Shown here piece by piece: positions 20,029 to 29,700 of a DNA stretch of 64,000 nt. The stretch's first letter is position 1; each line of letters begins with the position of its first letter. The DNA comes from Trachythela sp. YZ-2020 (Eukaryota; Cnidaria; Anthozoa; Malacalcyonacea; Clavulariidae), in the NCBI GenBank assembly GCA_016169945.1, contig JADLSH010000145.1, positions 1,116,001-1,180,000 on the forward strand, read 5' to 3'. The notes below the pieces were generated by a model. It was not told the origin of the DNA. It saw nothing but the letters and a program-made list of their open reading frames with translations, and searched no databases. The translations under genes and the position numbers were made by a program.

Positions 20029-22815
20029 TTATTTGTGAGAAAAATCCATTCTAAGGGCTAAAATTTCTCCATAAAAGCGTTCCGATCCGAGCAATGAATT
20101 GGTATTTTTCCCGTGTGTTAATACTTCTCTGCCACTAAGGACTTTATAGTCGACTATGAAATTAGCTAAATGTCTCGATATGACTGGCCAGAAATATGAC
20201 GAAGGCCAAAACGGAACAATAACTGTTGCTTTCGCCTCTTGATTTTGTAGATAGTGCAAAGCTCTGGCGATAAGGCAAATTGGTGGAACTACAAGGCAGT
20301 TCTCTCCTATTATATTTTGGACGAAAAAATCCACTCCTGTGCAACCCGGATTCCAATGCCACGAAAAGAACCTTGGGATTTTTGTATTGTAGTAATTCGC
20401 AAAACAATCTATCGTGTGAGGGCCCCATACTTCCTCCACTTGATCGAAACACTCTTTCGTAATCTGCCAATCATCTATATCAATGAGCCTACTTATGTAA
20501 TCGGCTCTTTGTATCTCAGTACGTGGAATCCACTCGATTTCAAATTCAATTTTATGATCTAGACAGAGCTTGTAAATTCTAATTGCTATGTTGTGTAAAT
20601 CTTTTCTCATGCTACCGACTCGAGCAATGCTACATGCTGTCTGGCTATCTGAAAACCACTTGACGTAAGCGTGATTTAATAATGGAATAAACGATTCCAA
20701 GGCATATTCGATTGCTGAAAGTTCTCTCCAAGTGGAGCTACGTTGACTTTCTTCATTTGTCCAATGCTTATGGCAAATTTGTTCACCATTTAACGACATA
20801 TGTGCTCCACAACCCGACGCGCTTGCGTCTGAATAAACAACGTAATGTGACTGAGTTCTAGCCTGAACCAGTTCCCTTGAATTCAATTGTTTTAAATTGC
20901 TTTCCCAAAACTCAATTTCTCTTATGCAGTAATCATCCATACTAAACTTCAAATCCCAACCGCTAGCTGCGGCTACTGACATGCTGCAATGTCGAATCAT
21001 TATTTGACATACGTTTCGTGTAACTGCACTAGTGGAAATAATCTTTCCTGTAAACGAAGCGAGTTCTCTGGCGGATATGTAAAATTTTTGCGATTTCAAA
21101 AACTGGATGGTTTGAAAAATGCTTGCTACCCGGCGTTCGGTGATAGAAATTATGCCACTTAAATATTTCAAGATCAGGCCAAGCCAAACTATTTCTTGGC
21201 ACGGTTGCCAGATAGATTTTTCTTCGTTTGCAACTAAACCAGCATGATTAATATCTGCTCTAATTTTTGTCGATAAATTCAAGCAGTCATCGTAATTGCC
21301 TTCTGTTAACCACCCGTCGTCCAGGCATAAAGCTACATTCGTACCCTGGCTTCTCCAATACTTTTCTAACGGTTTCATACATTTTGTAAATACGAAAGGT
21401 GCAGTTGATAAACCAAATGGTAAGACAGTAAACTGGTAATATGTAAATGTTTTATCTTCAGGGCTCTTCCAAGCAAACCCTAGGAATGTTTGGGAAACAG
21501 GATGAATATCGATATGATGATACCCACTTTTCAGGTCGAAAGAAATCATATAGCTTTCTTTCTGAAAATAAGTCAATGCAGTTTTCCAATCTTCATATTT
21601 AATGTTTTGTTTTCGTACGTAATTGTTCACATGCCTTAAATCCAGAATAAGTCGTAATTTTCCAGATGGTTGAACTGACACAGACAATGGATTAACGACT
21701 TGCGGCATGGCTTTTGTTTTAATTATCCTGTTGGACTGTAGTAATTCTAAAATCGCTTTCTGTACAAAATCTTCATGTCGTAAAGCTGACTTATTGTTTC
21801 GTAAACAAACACCTGGTGGAATTTCCAGTGTTGTAAAAATTACCAAAAAAAAGTAGTGAGTAAAAATTACAATTACTTCACCGAAAAAGTAATTATTACA
21901 AATTACTAATTACTTTCTTTCAAAAGTAACCAATTACAAATTACTAATTACTTGTTAAAAAGTAATTAATTACTAATTACTTTCAGATTACTTTTTATTT
22001 ATAAGATAATATTTTTATTTAGCCGGTTCATCCATATTCATGTTGCTTTCGCACTGCTAGACAATAATACAATGTCATGAAGTATTTACCATGTTCTATG
22101 ATCGCTGATCAGTAACACCGCAGGCCTCTTCCGAGTAAAAACAATTGAAGCGAAATTCAAGCGAATAAAACGATTTTCAACACTGAAATAAACTGTATTA
22201 GATATGGACGAAATCGTCGAAATGCGGAATTTGTAAGGTTGGGAAATAAGAAGAAGTACACAGAAGTAACGCAAAATTACTTTTGAAAAATGTTACTCGT
22301 TACCTTCAAAAAGTAATTAATTACGTTACAAAATTACTTTCGTACAGAAAGTAACAAATTACCGAAAAATTACTCAAAAAGTAATTAGTAATTAGTAACG
22401 CGTTACTTTAGTAACGAGTATTTACAACACTGGGAATTTCTATGAATGGTATTTTGTACCCTTCTTGAATAACCGAGAGAACGAAATCTGACGCGCCAAT
22501 ATTTTCCCAAAACGTAACATGTCTTTTTAACCTACCCTTTACTGAAGGGGCTACAACTGTTTCTAATTCACACTCATATTTATTTTCTGATACCTGATAA
22601 ATCCACTCTTTGGGGTTGTCACTATAAGCTGGATCGTCCGTTTGTGCTTCCAACTGAACCTGCTCCTCCTGATCTGTTATCATGTGTGGGATTGGCAAAT
22701 GTGAAGCCACTTCTGTTAGACCGATAACTGACTGGCCACGATGCTCTGCAATTTCTTGCCCAATGCCCAAGACGTTGGCATCTATAACATCGTTTTTCTT
22801 GACCAAATTCTGCAC
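20029..22815 (-). pseudogene. DIRS-like pol (RT and RNase H), split by a hAT-like insertion
   Basis: The 5' piece (22815-22441) leads into the RT N-terminus. The 3' piece (about 21825-20029) holds RT motifs LRLILDLRHVN, MISFDLKSGYHHIDI, LPFGLSTAPF and the catalytic LCLDDGW, with Cys instead of the more usual Tyr before the DD pair. It continues into RNase H with VVYSDASASGCGAH, ELSAIEYAL, WFSDSQTA and RADYISR, giving the D-E-D-D set, and then a C-terminal stretch (WGPHTIDCFANYYN, NPGCTGVDFF) typical of DIRS pol. The two pieces line up directly across the 8-bp duplication flanking the insert, so the frame was open before it. Apart from the insertion the 605-codon frame is intact, which suggests a fairly young element. 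Confidence 0.9.
21826..22432. mobile_element. hAT-like non-autonomous element inside pol
   Basis: 607 bp with terminal inverted repeats starting CAGTGTTGTAA on both strands, flanked by an exact 8-bp duplication GGAATTTC (21818-21825 and 22433-22440). An 8-bp duplication with CAGTGTTG-type ends fits the hAT superfamily. The subterminal regions are packed with AATTACTT/AAGTAATT repeats, possible transposase-binding repeats. No transposase frame is present; the 62-codon minus frame at 22086-22274 is not recognised. Confidence 0.9.
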
Positions 22816-22825
22816 GGCCTAATAA
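22622..22825 (-). CDS. gag C-terminal exon with CCHC zinc knuckle (predicted)
   Basis: In the minus frame different from that of pol, the segment after a TTATTAG acceptor reads RAEFGQEKRCYRCQRLGHWA and completes a C-x2-C-x4-H-x4-C knuckle (CYRCQRLGHWARNC), then runs on to 22622. Nucleic-acid binding by such knuckles is typical for Gag. The upstream splice donor would be in the gag frame at about 23153 (GCG|GTGAGT). Phases agree, with one base before and two after. Splicing is a prediction; a translational shift between gag and the overlapping pol frame would also be needed. Confidence 0.6.
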   Translation of the reverse strand, partial: LLGRAEFGQEKRCYRCQRLGHWARNCRASWPVSYRSNRSGFTFANPTHDNRSGGAGSVGSTNGRSSL

Positions 22826-22846
22826 TAGGGTGAGTCTGTGGGTGGG

Positions 22847-22995
22847 CATTGTTGGTGTATTGAGAGAGTGCCCGTGTGCTTTCAAACGAGGATTTATCTA
22901 TCTAGCATTAACCAATGAAATCTAGCCTTTTGAAATTACAAATGCGTGATGTCCTATAATGCAAATTTGTTTGCATACCGTAAGAAAATACATTT
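22847..22995. repeat. DIRS-like internal repeat B1
   Basis: 149 bp matching 23717-23865 (CATTGTTGGTGTATTGAGAG start, AAATACATTT end). It directly abuts repeat A2, overlapping by two T, so together they reproduce the joined element ends. Confidence 0.9.
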
Positions 22996-23101
22996 ACGTT
23001 CTAATTCACTACGCTCAAACGAACGTAAATTATTTACTTCCTATATACTACAAATCAGCACACGTACACATCGGATAACATGGGTAATGCTCATCACACC
23101 A
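22994..23101. repeat. DIRS-like internal repeat A2
   Basis: 108 bp matching 18527-18634. It lies between the gag 5' part and B1, inside the predicted gag intron. Confidence 0.9.
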
Positions 23102-23139
23102 CCCTAATTGAGATATCACAAAGAATAACGCGGGTACCA

Positions 23140-23688
23140 TTACGTACACTCACCGCGAAAAAGCTGATTGTCGCCTGTCTTGAATTTCTTTGCATCATTG
23201 ACGTTACTTTTGGGATTATCTTTACGGCGCTTCTCAGCAGCTGATTTGGCTTTCTTAATGCGCTTCTCGTCGTCGGTATCAGAAGCCAGATCATCCGATT
23301 CGTACTCTTCTACCACTAGCCATCCATCCTTATTCTTGTCAGCAATCTTGATCAGCTTTTGCCTTCTCTTTATTGTGTTATTCGCTTTTGTTGCTAACTC
23401 TCGAACTTTCTGAGGGTCGTCGGCATTGTCGGCGACACGGCTAATAATTTCGTCCACTTGGGCGTTGAACTCGAATTGCTTCCTGTTGCCTTTGAATTTG
23501 AATTCTGTTGCTTGTTTCTCTATAGATGCTTTAGTCTGAAATTGTTTGCCTTTCTCTTCGAGTTGCGATGATAAATATCCTTTAAACATCGAAAATACTT
23601 GGGTCACTAACGCCGTATTCTGTACTTCCCCAGCTGTTTCCTCGGCCGTTGAAGGACCAGCTTCAGCTATGTCGTTTTCTTCACTCAT
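23140..23688 (-). CDS. DIRS-like gag, N-terminal part
   Basis: A 182-codon frame starting MSEENDIAEAGPS. It has a Lys/Glu-rich middle predicted to be helical (QLEEKGKQFQTKASIEKQ, then a run of charged residues), a GWLVVEEYESDDLA acidic stretch, and a basic end (KKAKSAAEKRRKDNPK). It has no membrane segment and no enzyme motif. Composition and position (first frame, followed after a predicted intron by a CCHC knuckle) fit the Gag-like protein of DIRS/PAT elements. The last coding bases run into CGCG|GTGAGT, a strong splice donor. If unspliced the frame ends six residues later. It overlaps no host gene. Confidence 0.75.
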   Translation of the reverse strand: MSEENDIAEAGPSTAEETAGEVQNTALVTQVFSMFKGYLSSQLEEKGKQFQTKASIEKQATEFKFKGNRKQFEFNAQVDEIISRVADNADDPQKVRELATKANNTIKRRQKLIKIADKNKDGWLVVEEYESDDLASDTDDEKRIKKAKSAAEKRRKDNPKSNVNDAKKFKTGDNQLFRGECT

Positions 23689-23716
23689 TTTAGCTTGTTT
23701 ATCTGGAGATCCTATA

Positions 23717-23865
23717 CATTGTTGGTGTATTGAGAGAGTGCCCGTGTGCTTTCAAACGAGGATTTATCTATCTAGCATTAACCAATGAAATCTAGCCTTT
23801 TGAAATTACAAATGCGTGATGTCCTATAATGCAAATTTGTTTGCATACCGTAAGAAAATACATTT
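23717..23865. repeat. DIRS-like terminal repeat B2
   Basis: 149-bp match to B1. It forms the 5' end on the coding strand, 28 bp ahead of the gag ATG. The flank beyond it starts TCAATGC, mirroring ATTGA at the other end of the element. Confidence 0.9.
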
Positions 23866-24990
23866 TCAATGCTGATAAAAATTGTCAGACGAAAAACCTA
23901 GGTATCTTTCAGAGAACTTAAAAATATTGGTGGTTGGGGGGAAGATAGTTTTCAATGGTTTCAACCGGTGGATAAATGAAGTAATGCTGTAATGAACGTA
24001 TTCATCGAATTCTCCCGGTTTATCCTGCGCATGGTGTGACACCCCCCCCCCCATCATTTGTGCATTTTTTCAAAAAGTCGGTCCCAAATTGTAAAATTAC
24101 ACTACTTAATTCGTTCCGAGTTGGTCCGAAACATCCTGGCTAAAAACGTATAATAAACGATAAAAGAAATATATTTTCCTCTTAAAGCAATATACTCAAA
24201 TGTAAGATGACATAACCATACACTCTCGCATTGTGCGTTCTATTTCCACGTCAGTATTCTCGAGTAAAATTAAGTCAACCTTGTTGTAAAAATGCAGTTT
24301 CTAATTGGGTCTTTATGATGTTGAAGGTTACGTTTTGGGGGGCGTTTTCTTTAAATAACTGCATTTAAAGAAAATTGCAGCGAAATATTTGAATTCGAAA
24401 CTAGAGTGTTTGAAATCTTATATATATTAATGAAAAGGCCTATAACGAAAGAGGTAGAAAAGAGGTGAAAATGCCATTTCCGACGATCTACAGACACAAG
24501 TTTTTCAAAATTTTCAAAGTCGGTCCCCTATTTTTTAACAATCCTTCTACACCCCTGGCACTTTACATTAACTCGTAATACATGTTTTGATGTGGTCAAA
24601 CAAATATAAAAAGTCGGTCCCTGAACAATGTGCACCCCCCAAACTTTTTTGGAATGTGCACCCCTGTCTATCGCCTTCCCCCCCTCTCCAGTCTGAAGAT
24701 AAGCGCAATGGTTCAACATCGTAGAGTCGAAGGCTAGTCTGTAAATTAAACTCCCCGGAGGACTTACTAATTTCAGTGGAAGGTGCTTAATTAGGGCTTA
24801 TTGCCAAGACGCAGACAACGAACAATTCAGATATTAAAGTCTTATCAGCGCCTATACGTGTTTCTTGGTTTTTATTATTAATCCATATTTATGCAGGTTA
24901 AAACTTGTTCAGCTACTGAAAGTTGTTATCCTACAAGGACCTGCTATAAAATAAATTAATTACAATGAATAAATACAAAGTATAAAGGTA
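23866..24990. other. No recognised gene
   Basis: Contains C-runs near 24040 and 24635 and three AAAGTCGGTCCC strings (24076, 24519, 24610), which suggests old repeat fragments. Minus frames at 23866-24057 and 24528-24719 are not recognised. Confidence 0.4.
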
Positions 24991-24999
24991 AAAAGTTGA

Positions 25000-26345
25000 T
25001 GAGTTTAATAGATTTAAAATTGATAAAATTTATGAAAAAGTACAATTAAGTTTTCTTTTAATATAAATAGAATAAAACTGTTTTCATGCCTAACTTCTTT
25101 CGGTGACCGTTGTTAAAAACCGCAGCTCCTTGGAACAGGAAACTTCTTTTTCCAGCTTCAGTCTTCATTTTTGGCAACACAAGGGATGAATCATTCTTCG
25201 AGTATTGTGTGTATGTGCCAGCTTGGTAAAATAGTTATGAAAATGTCTAGGACTAAGTTTATTTGTACATTTAAAGACTAATTCGATTGCTGCTTTTCGT
25301 TGGAACGTTTTGTTAATTCCATCCAAGATTGGTGGATTTTCTACATCTATATGACCAGTGTTGCTTTTTCCTGGACTTTTTCAAGCTTATTTATTTGGCT
25401 AGGAGCCAGGTAATCCCAAGCACAGCGTGGAGTAGTATGTCATTATGGGTTGAATCATTACTTTGTAAATCTTGAGTGCAATGCTAGGAGAAATGGTATG
25501 ACGTATTCGCTCTAAGAGCTTTACTGCCAGAGACTTCTTATAGATATTATGTAGGTATTCATGAAAAGTTAAGTGTTTATCAAGGTATACTCCAAGATAT
25601 ACATAACTTTCCGCGGCTTCACTCACTGCAGTGTGGGTAATGACAATTGCAACTTTGTCGAACCTTCTAAGTTTTTGTTGTGTTCCAAACAGTATAAAAT
25701 CATTTTTTCCCTTTTTTAGATTAAGTATGAGATTGGTTTGAGACAACCATTTTGCCACGCTGTCCAGCTCTGAATTTAATGTGTTTTGGATCGCTGAATG
25801 AATTTTTTCTGCAAAATAGATTACCGTGTCGTCTGCGTAAAGAAGAATTTGTGCTTTTTTCAGGAGTTGGTCAAGATCATTTATCTGGATTGCAAAGAGG
25901 AGAGGACCCAGTATAGACCCTTGCGGTACACAATGTGTAATGTTTTCAACTTTCGATAATATACCATCAAATTGAGTAATTTGTGTTCTATTAAATAGGT
26001 AGTCTTGAAACCACAGCGATTCGTAACCCTCAATTCCATAGACAGGAAGCTTTTCAAAAGACACGAATGGTGTACAGTAGGAATACAGCTCTAGTTTCCA
26101 ATCCTCTATCCATACCCAATCTTATGTTATCAACCAATATTGTCACTGCTTCGCTTGTCGATCGTTTGGATTGAAATCCATACTGGTTATTGGATAACAT
26201 ATTATTTTCTTCCAAGTACTCCGATGTTGATCATATGCCACTTTTTCTATAATTTTTGAAAATATGTTTAAAAATGAGATGGGTCGGTAGTTGTCTAACA
26301 GGGATCTTGATTCACTTTTGTGTACAGGAGATATAGGCATAGCTA
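25000..26345 (-). pseudogene. LINE reverse-transcriptase fragment
   Basis: On the minus strand the fragment begins with PISPVHKSESRSLLDNYRPI (26340-26280), the start of a non-LTR RT. It continues in frame 26064-25399 with CVPQGSILGPLLF and the catalytic YADD (LLYADDTVIYF), then the thumb region and YLGVYLD. A further shifted frame down to about 25090 holds the C-terminal HNTRRMIHP-like part. The first half is interrupted between about 26140 and 26060. The endonuclease is missing, so the copy is 5'-truncated. This is a different family from the LINE at 54180-57597, whose RT reads GVPQGAILSPLLF and YVDD. Confidence 0.8.
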
Positions 26346-26737
26346 GAGGGGCCTGGAGGGAGTTGTAGAGGGGGAGGGTGTTGTTTAAATAGAGAGGGGG
26401 CATTAAAAATTTCTTCCTTTGAAAAGCGTGGCTTATTAAAGAGGGGAAGCCTCTTTGAGGGGGTAAATGGAGGATTTATGGCAAAAATTACCAAAATGAA
26501 CACAAAATCCCTGTCAGAAATTATACGCGAGAGAGACGCGCGTGTAGTCCCGCATAAAGTAAATTTAATTTTGATCACAATATCACGTGACAAGGACATA
26601 ATCATTTGTGATGGTCCGATAAATATATAAAATTTTATGGCTTTTAGTATACTATTTTTTCTCTAACTATTTATTTTTATCTTTAATAACTTACCTAATA
26701 TGTGGAAATAGTTTGAGAATATTTCCTTTGATTCAAG
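26346..26737 (+). promoter_or_regulatory. Upstream region of GAK
   Basis: About 390 bp between the LINE fragment and the GAK start codon. G-rich purine runs lie at 26347-26470. No TATA box at a convincing place. The 5' untranslated exon and promoter position cannot be fixed from sequence alone. Confidence 0.3.
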
Positions 26738-29700
26738 ATGGCTGACATATTTCGTTCAGCATTCGGTATTTTTGCGGGCAATAAAACTGACAGTGATTTT
26801 GTTGGCCAACGTGTAGACATTGCTTCTACTCAACTTCGGGTGAAGAAATTAATAGCAGAAGGTAAGGGAATATACCATGTATATATCTATTGCTTTTGCT
26901 GGTGCTTGAGTATATAAAATATCTTCGATTGTCAATGTCTGGTACTTTTACTGTGATAAAGTCAATGTTTTTAACTTTTTATTCTAGGTGCTTATGGCTT
27001 CGTGTTTGTTGCTCAGGATGTGTCTTCCGGAAAGGAATATGCTTTAAAGGTAAGTATTTGAAGAAAGATACGAAAATTTCATTTATTTGTTTTAAATTGA
27101 TATTATTTAATTATATACTTTATGTTTAGCGACTCATGGCAGCAGATGAGGTGGCGAACAAAGCAATCATTCAAGAAATAACATTTATGGTATCCTTTTG
27201 TCAATCTAAAATTTATATTATAATATATATCTAATATAAGAACGTTTTGACTCAAGCGCTAGAGTTGGTCTCGGCTAGCGACTCGACCAACTCTTAAGCT
27301 TTTTTGTGCTCTCCCAACTTCCTGCATGCTCAATAACTCGATTGATTTGGGGATGGCAAGAGTAAAGCATCTAATGGGCCATCGACTAATATATTTTCTC
27401 TCGCGATCATGGACTTGTTCCATGATGGGCGGCAGGGTAGCAACGAATCTGCGATTACAAAATAACTAGGACAAAAACAGACTTTTCTGCCTAAAAAGAC
27501 AGTGAGTGGTCCGCGATGGGGGAGGGAGTTCAAGCAATTGATATATGTATACTATGTAGACAGATGATCTGGCTGGGGCATCTGAGTGATCTTGGCAAAA
27601 AAGTGTTGTTTGTCTAATTTTTATACACAGAAAAGATAATGTGCAAAATTCCTCTTGAAGGATGATCCATTTATGTCTGTAAATACATCAACAAACTATA
27701 AAGAAACAGAATACTTTGTGTCCATATGGGTAAAATGTCCATATGGGTCCATGTCCTTATGGGTGAATGTCCATATGGGTGAATGTCCATATGGGTCCAT
27801 GTCCATTTGGGTGAATGTCCATATGGGTAAAATGTCCATATGGGTCCATGTCCATTTGGGTGAATGTCCATATGGGTAAAATGTCCATATGGGTCCATGT
27901 CCATTTGGGTGAATGTCCATATGGGTAAAATGTCCATATGGATGAATGTCCATATGGGTAAATGTCCATATGAGTGAATGTCCATATGGGTAAAATGCCC
28001 ATATAGATGAATGTCCATATGTGTGAATGTCCATATGGGTGAATGTCCATATGGGTGAATGTCCATATGTGTAAAATGCCCATATGGGTGAATGTCCGTA
28101 CGGGTGATTATAGTCAGCCATCAGTTTCACAATAATACAAAGATGGCATGGTTTGTTACAAGACCCTTGTGAGTATATAGGTTGCAGTCATCCCACTATT
28201 CTTGCTGGTTGATTTGGACAGTTTTCTTGTGTTTATACTAAGATGGATGATCAATCAGACACAAAATCGGTCTCTGGTATAAATCAGACCAAATTTGGTA
28301 CAACCAGGTGCAGATCGATGCTTTTTTACCCCAATGAAAAATTTCAATGGTGAAGTTTCTAAGAGGTGTTTTACATGGAGATACTGTAACCCTCCTGAAA
28401 GGTTACTCCAACAGAAGGGTTACTTTACGCATGTGCTGTTAACATCAGGAAAGTATGTCATCTTCGCTATGGAACCTAATGTTGTTGTGATAGAGACCTT
28501 TTAAGAGCCTTTTATCTTGTAACTGATGACATACAGGATGTATTCAACATTTTAACATTAGAGCTATATATATATATATAGTCAATTATTGACATATGAT
28601 GTTGTAAAGATATCACCCATAAGGTTGCCCATACCTACTGTATATGAACAGGCTTTGTGATTGTTTGATTGTGACAGTAAAAGACAATAACCTGTAGAAA
28701 TTGTCTTTCTAAAGAACAAATCATAAACACTGATCACTTTTGTTTAAGACAACAAATCAAAAGATGTGTTTATATTAGACGATAGGTACTTACCCCACTG
28801 ATAACAAGGTAAAATGCTCTTAAGATATGAATGAATTGAAGACCAACATTGAATGGGGGGGGGGGGCATGGCCTATGAAATGTTGTTAAATTACAGTTAC
28901 TGTTCCATACAGTTCCATAGTTTTTGGAAAAGATTGTAGATTTTTCTATAAATTGGGTTCCCAATCTAGCAGGTTATGCTTTGCCATGGCTAGCTTTGCC
29001 ATGGCTAGCTTTGCCATGGCTAGCTTTGCCATGGCTAGCTTTGCCATGGCTAGCTTTGCCATGGCTAGCTTTGCCATGGCTAGCTTTGCCACATATCTTG
29101 ATACATATTTAATCACTTCTTATAGCAGCTTGATGCTGTATCATGCTTAATATTCAAGCTGCTATAAGCAGAAATATTATACATGCACTAATTATGCATT
29201 CAATTGTGTATAGCCAGGGAAGGAAAGACAAACGTTTGTAAATTTCCAAATTTCCAAATTGAACCAAATAATTGATTTGGCATCCACACATTTTCATATT
29301 TTTACAGTCATGCTCACACACACACAAACACACCCCTGGAGGTGAAAATATAACCTCATGATGGAGGTAACATTGTGTGGCTGTGGAGAGCATAGAGAAC
29401 AGTGGGCGGTCATATGCGAAGGCCCATTATGGCCGTGATAATGAAGAGAACATGTCTGTGTCTATTTTAAACATATGTGTGAATAATCTGTAGTTGTTCC
29501 TTAATTGATATGTCAGAAACGCCTCCGTGGTCATCCAAACGTTGTGCAATTTCAGAACGCTGCTTCAATTGGTGCAGAAGAATCTGACAATGGCCTGGCA
29601 GAATTTTTAATTTTGACTGAACTGTGTGCAGGTACTGTAAAGGAAACATTTCAAAAGATTAAACATAAGTTAAGTTAACTAACTTTATCCTGGATAGCTA

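Larger units (their letters stand above)
18527..23865 (-). mobile_element. DIRS/PAT-type tyrosine-recombinase retrotransposon, degenerate
   Basis: Coding strand is minus. In that direction the order is: 149-bp repeat B2 (23717-23865), gag 5' part (23140-23688), 108-bp repeat A2 (22994-23101), 149-bp repeat B1 (22847-22995, overlapping A2 by two bases), CCHC knuckle, RT and RNase H (22815 down to 20029), tyrosine recombinase (19751-18746), and repeat A1 (18527-18634). The repeats and a tyrosine recombinase instead of an integrase place it with DIRS/PAT/Ngaro-like elements, which replicate through a circle. The internal A2-B1 pair equals the sequence produced if the two element ends were joined. 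No target duplication is seen, as expected for this class. The pol frame is split by a hAT-like insertion (21826-22432), and the recombinase has frame breaks, so this copy is dead. Confidence 0.85.

Noticed and set aside
23140..23688. A host nuclear protein for the Lys/Glu-rich frame
   Set aside because: Its place between the DIRS repeats and the phase-matched CCHC exon favour a Gag-like role.
27671..28130. Three overlapping minus-strand frames of 108-144 codons
   Set aside because: They lie on the GTCCATATGG minisatellite. The repeat lacks stops in several frames and the peptides are pure repeat.
28564..28582. TA-rich run as a promoter TATA box
   Set aside because: It is a short (TA)n simple repeat within GAK intron 3.
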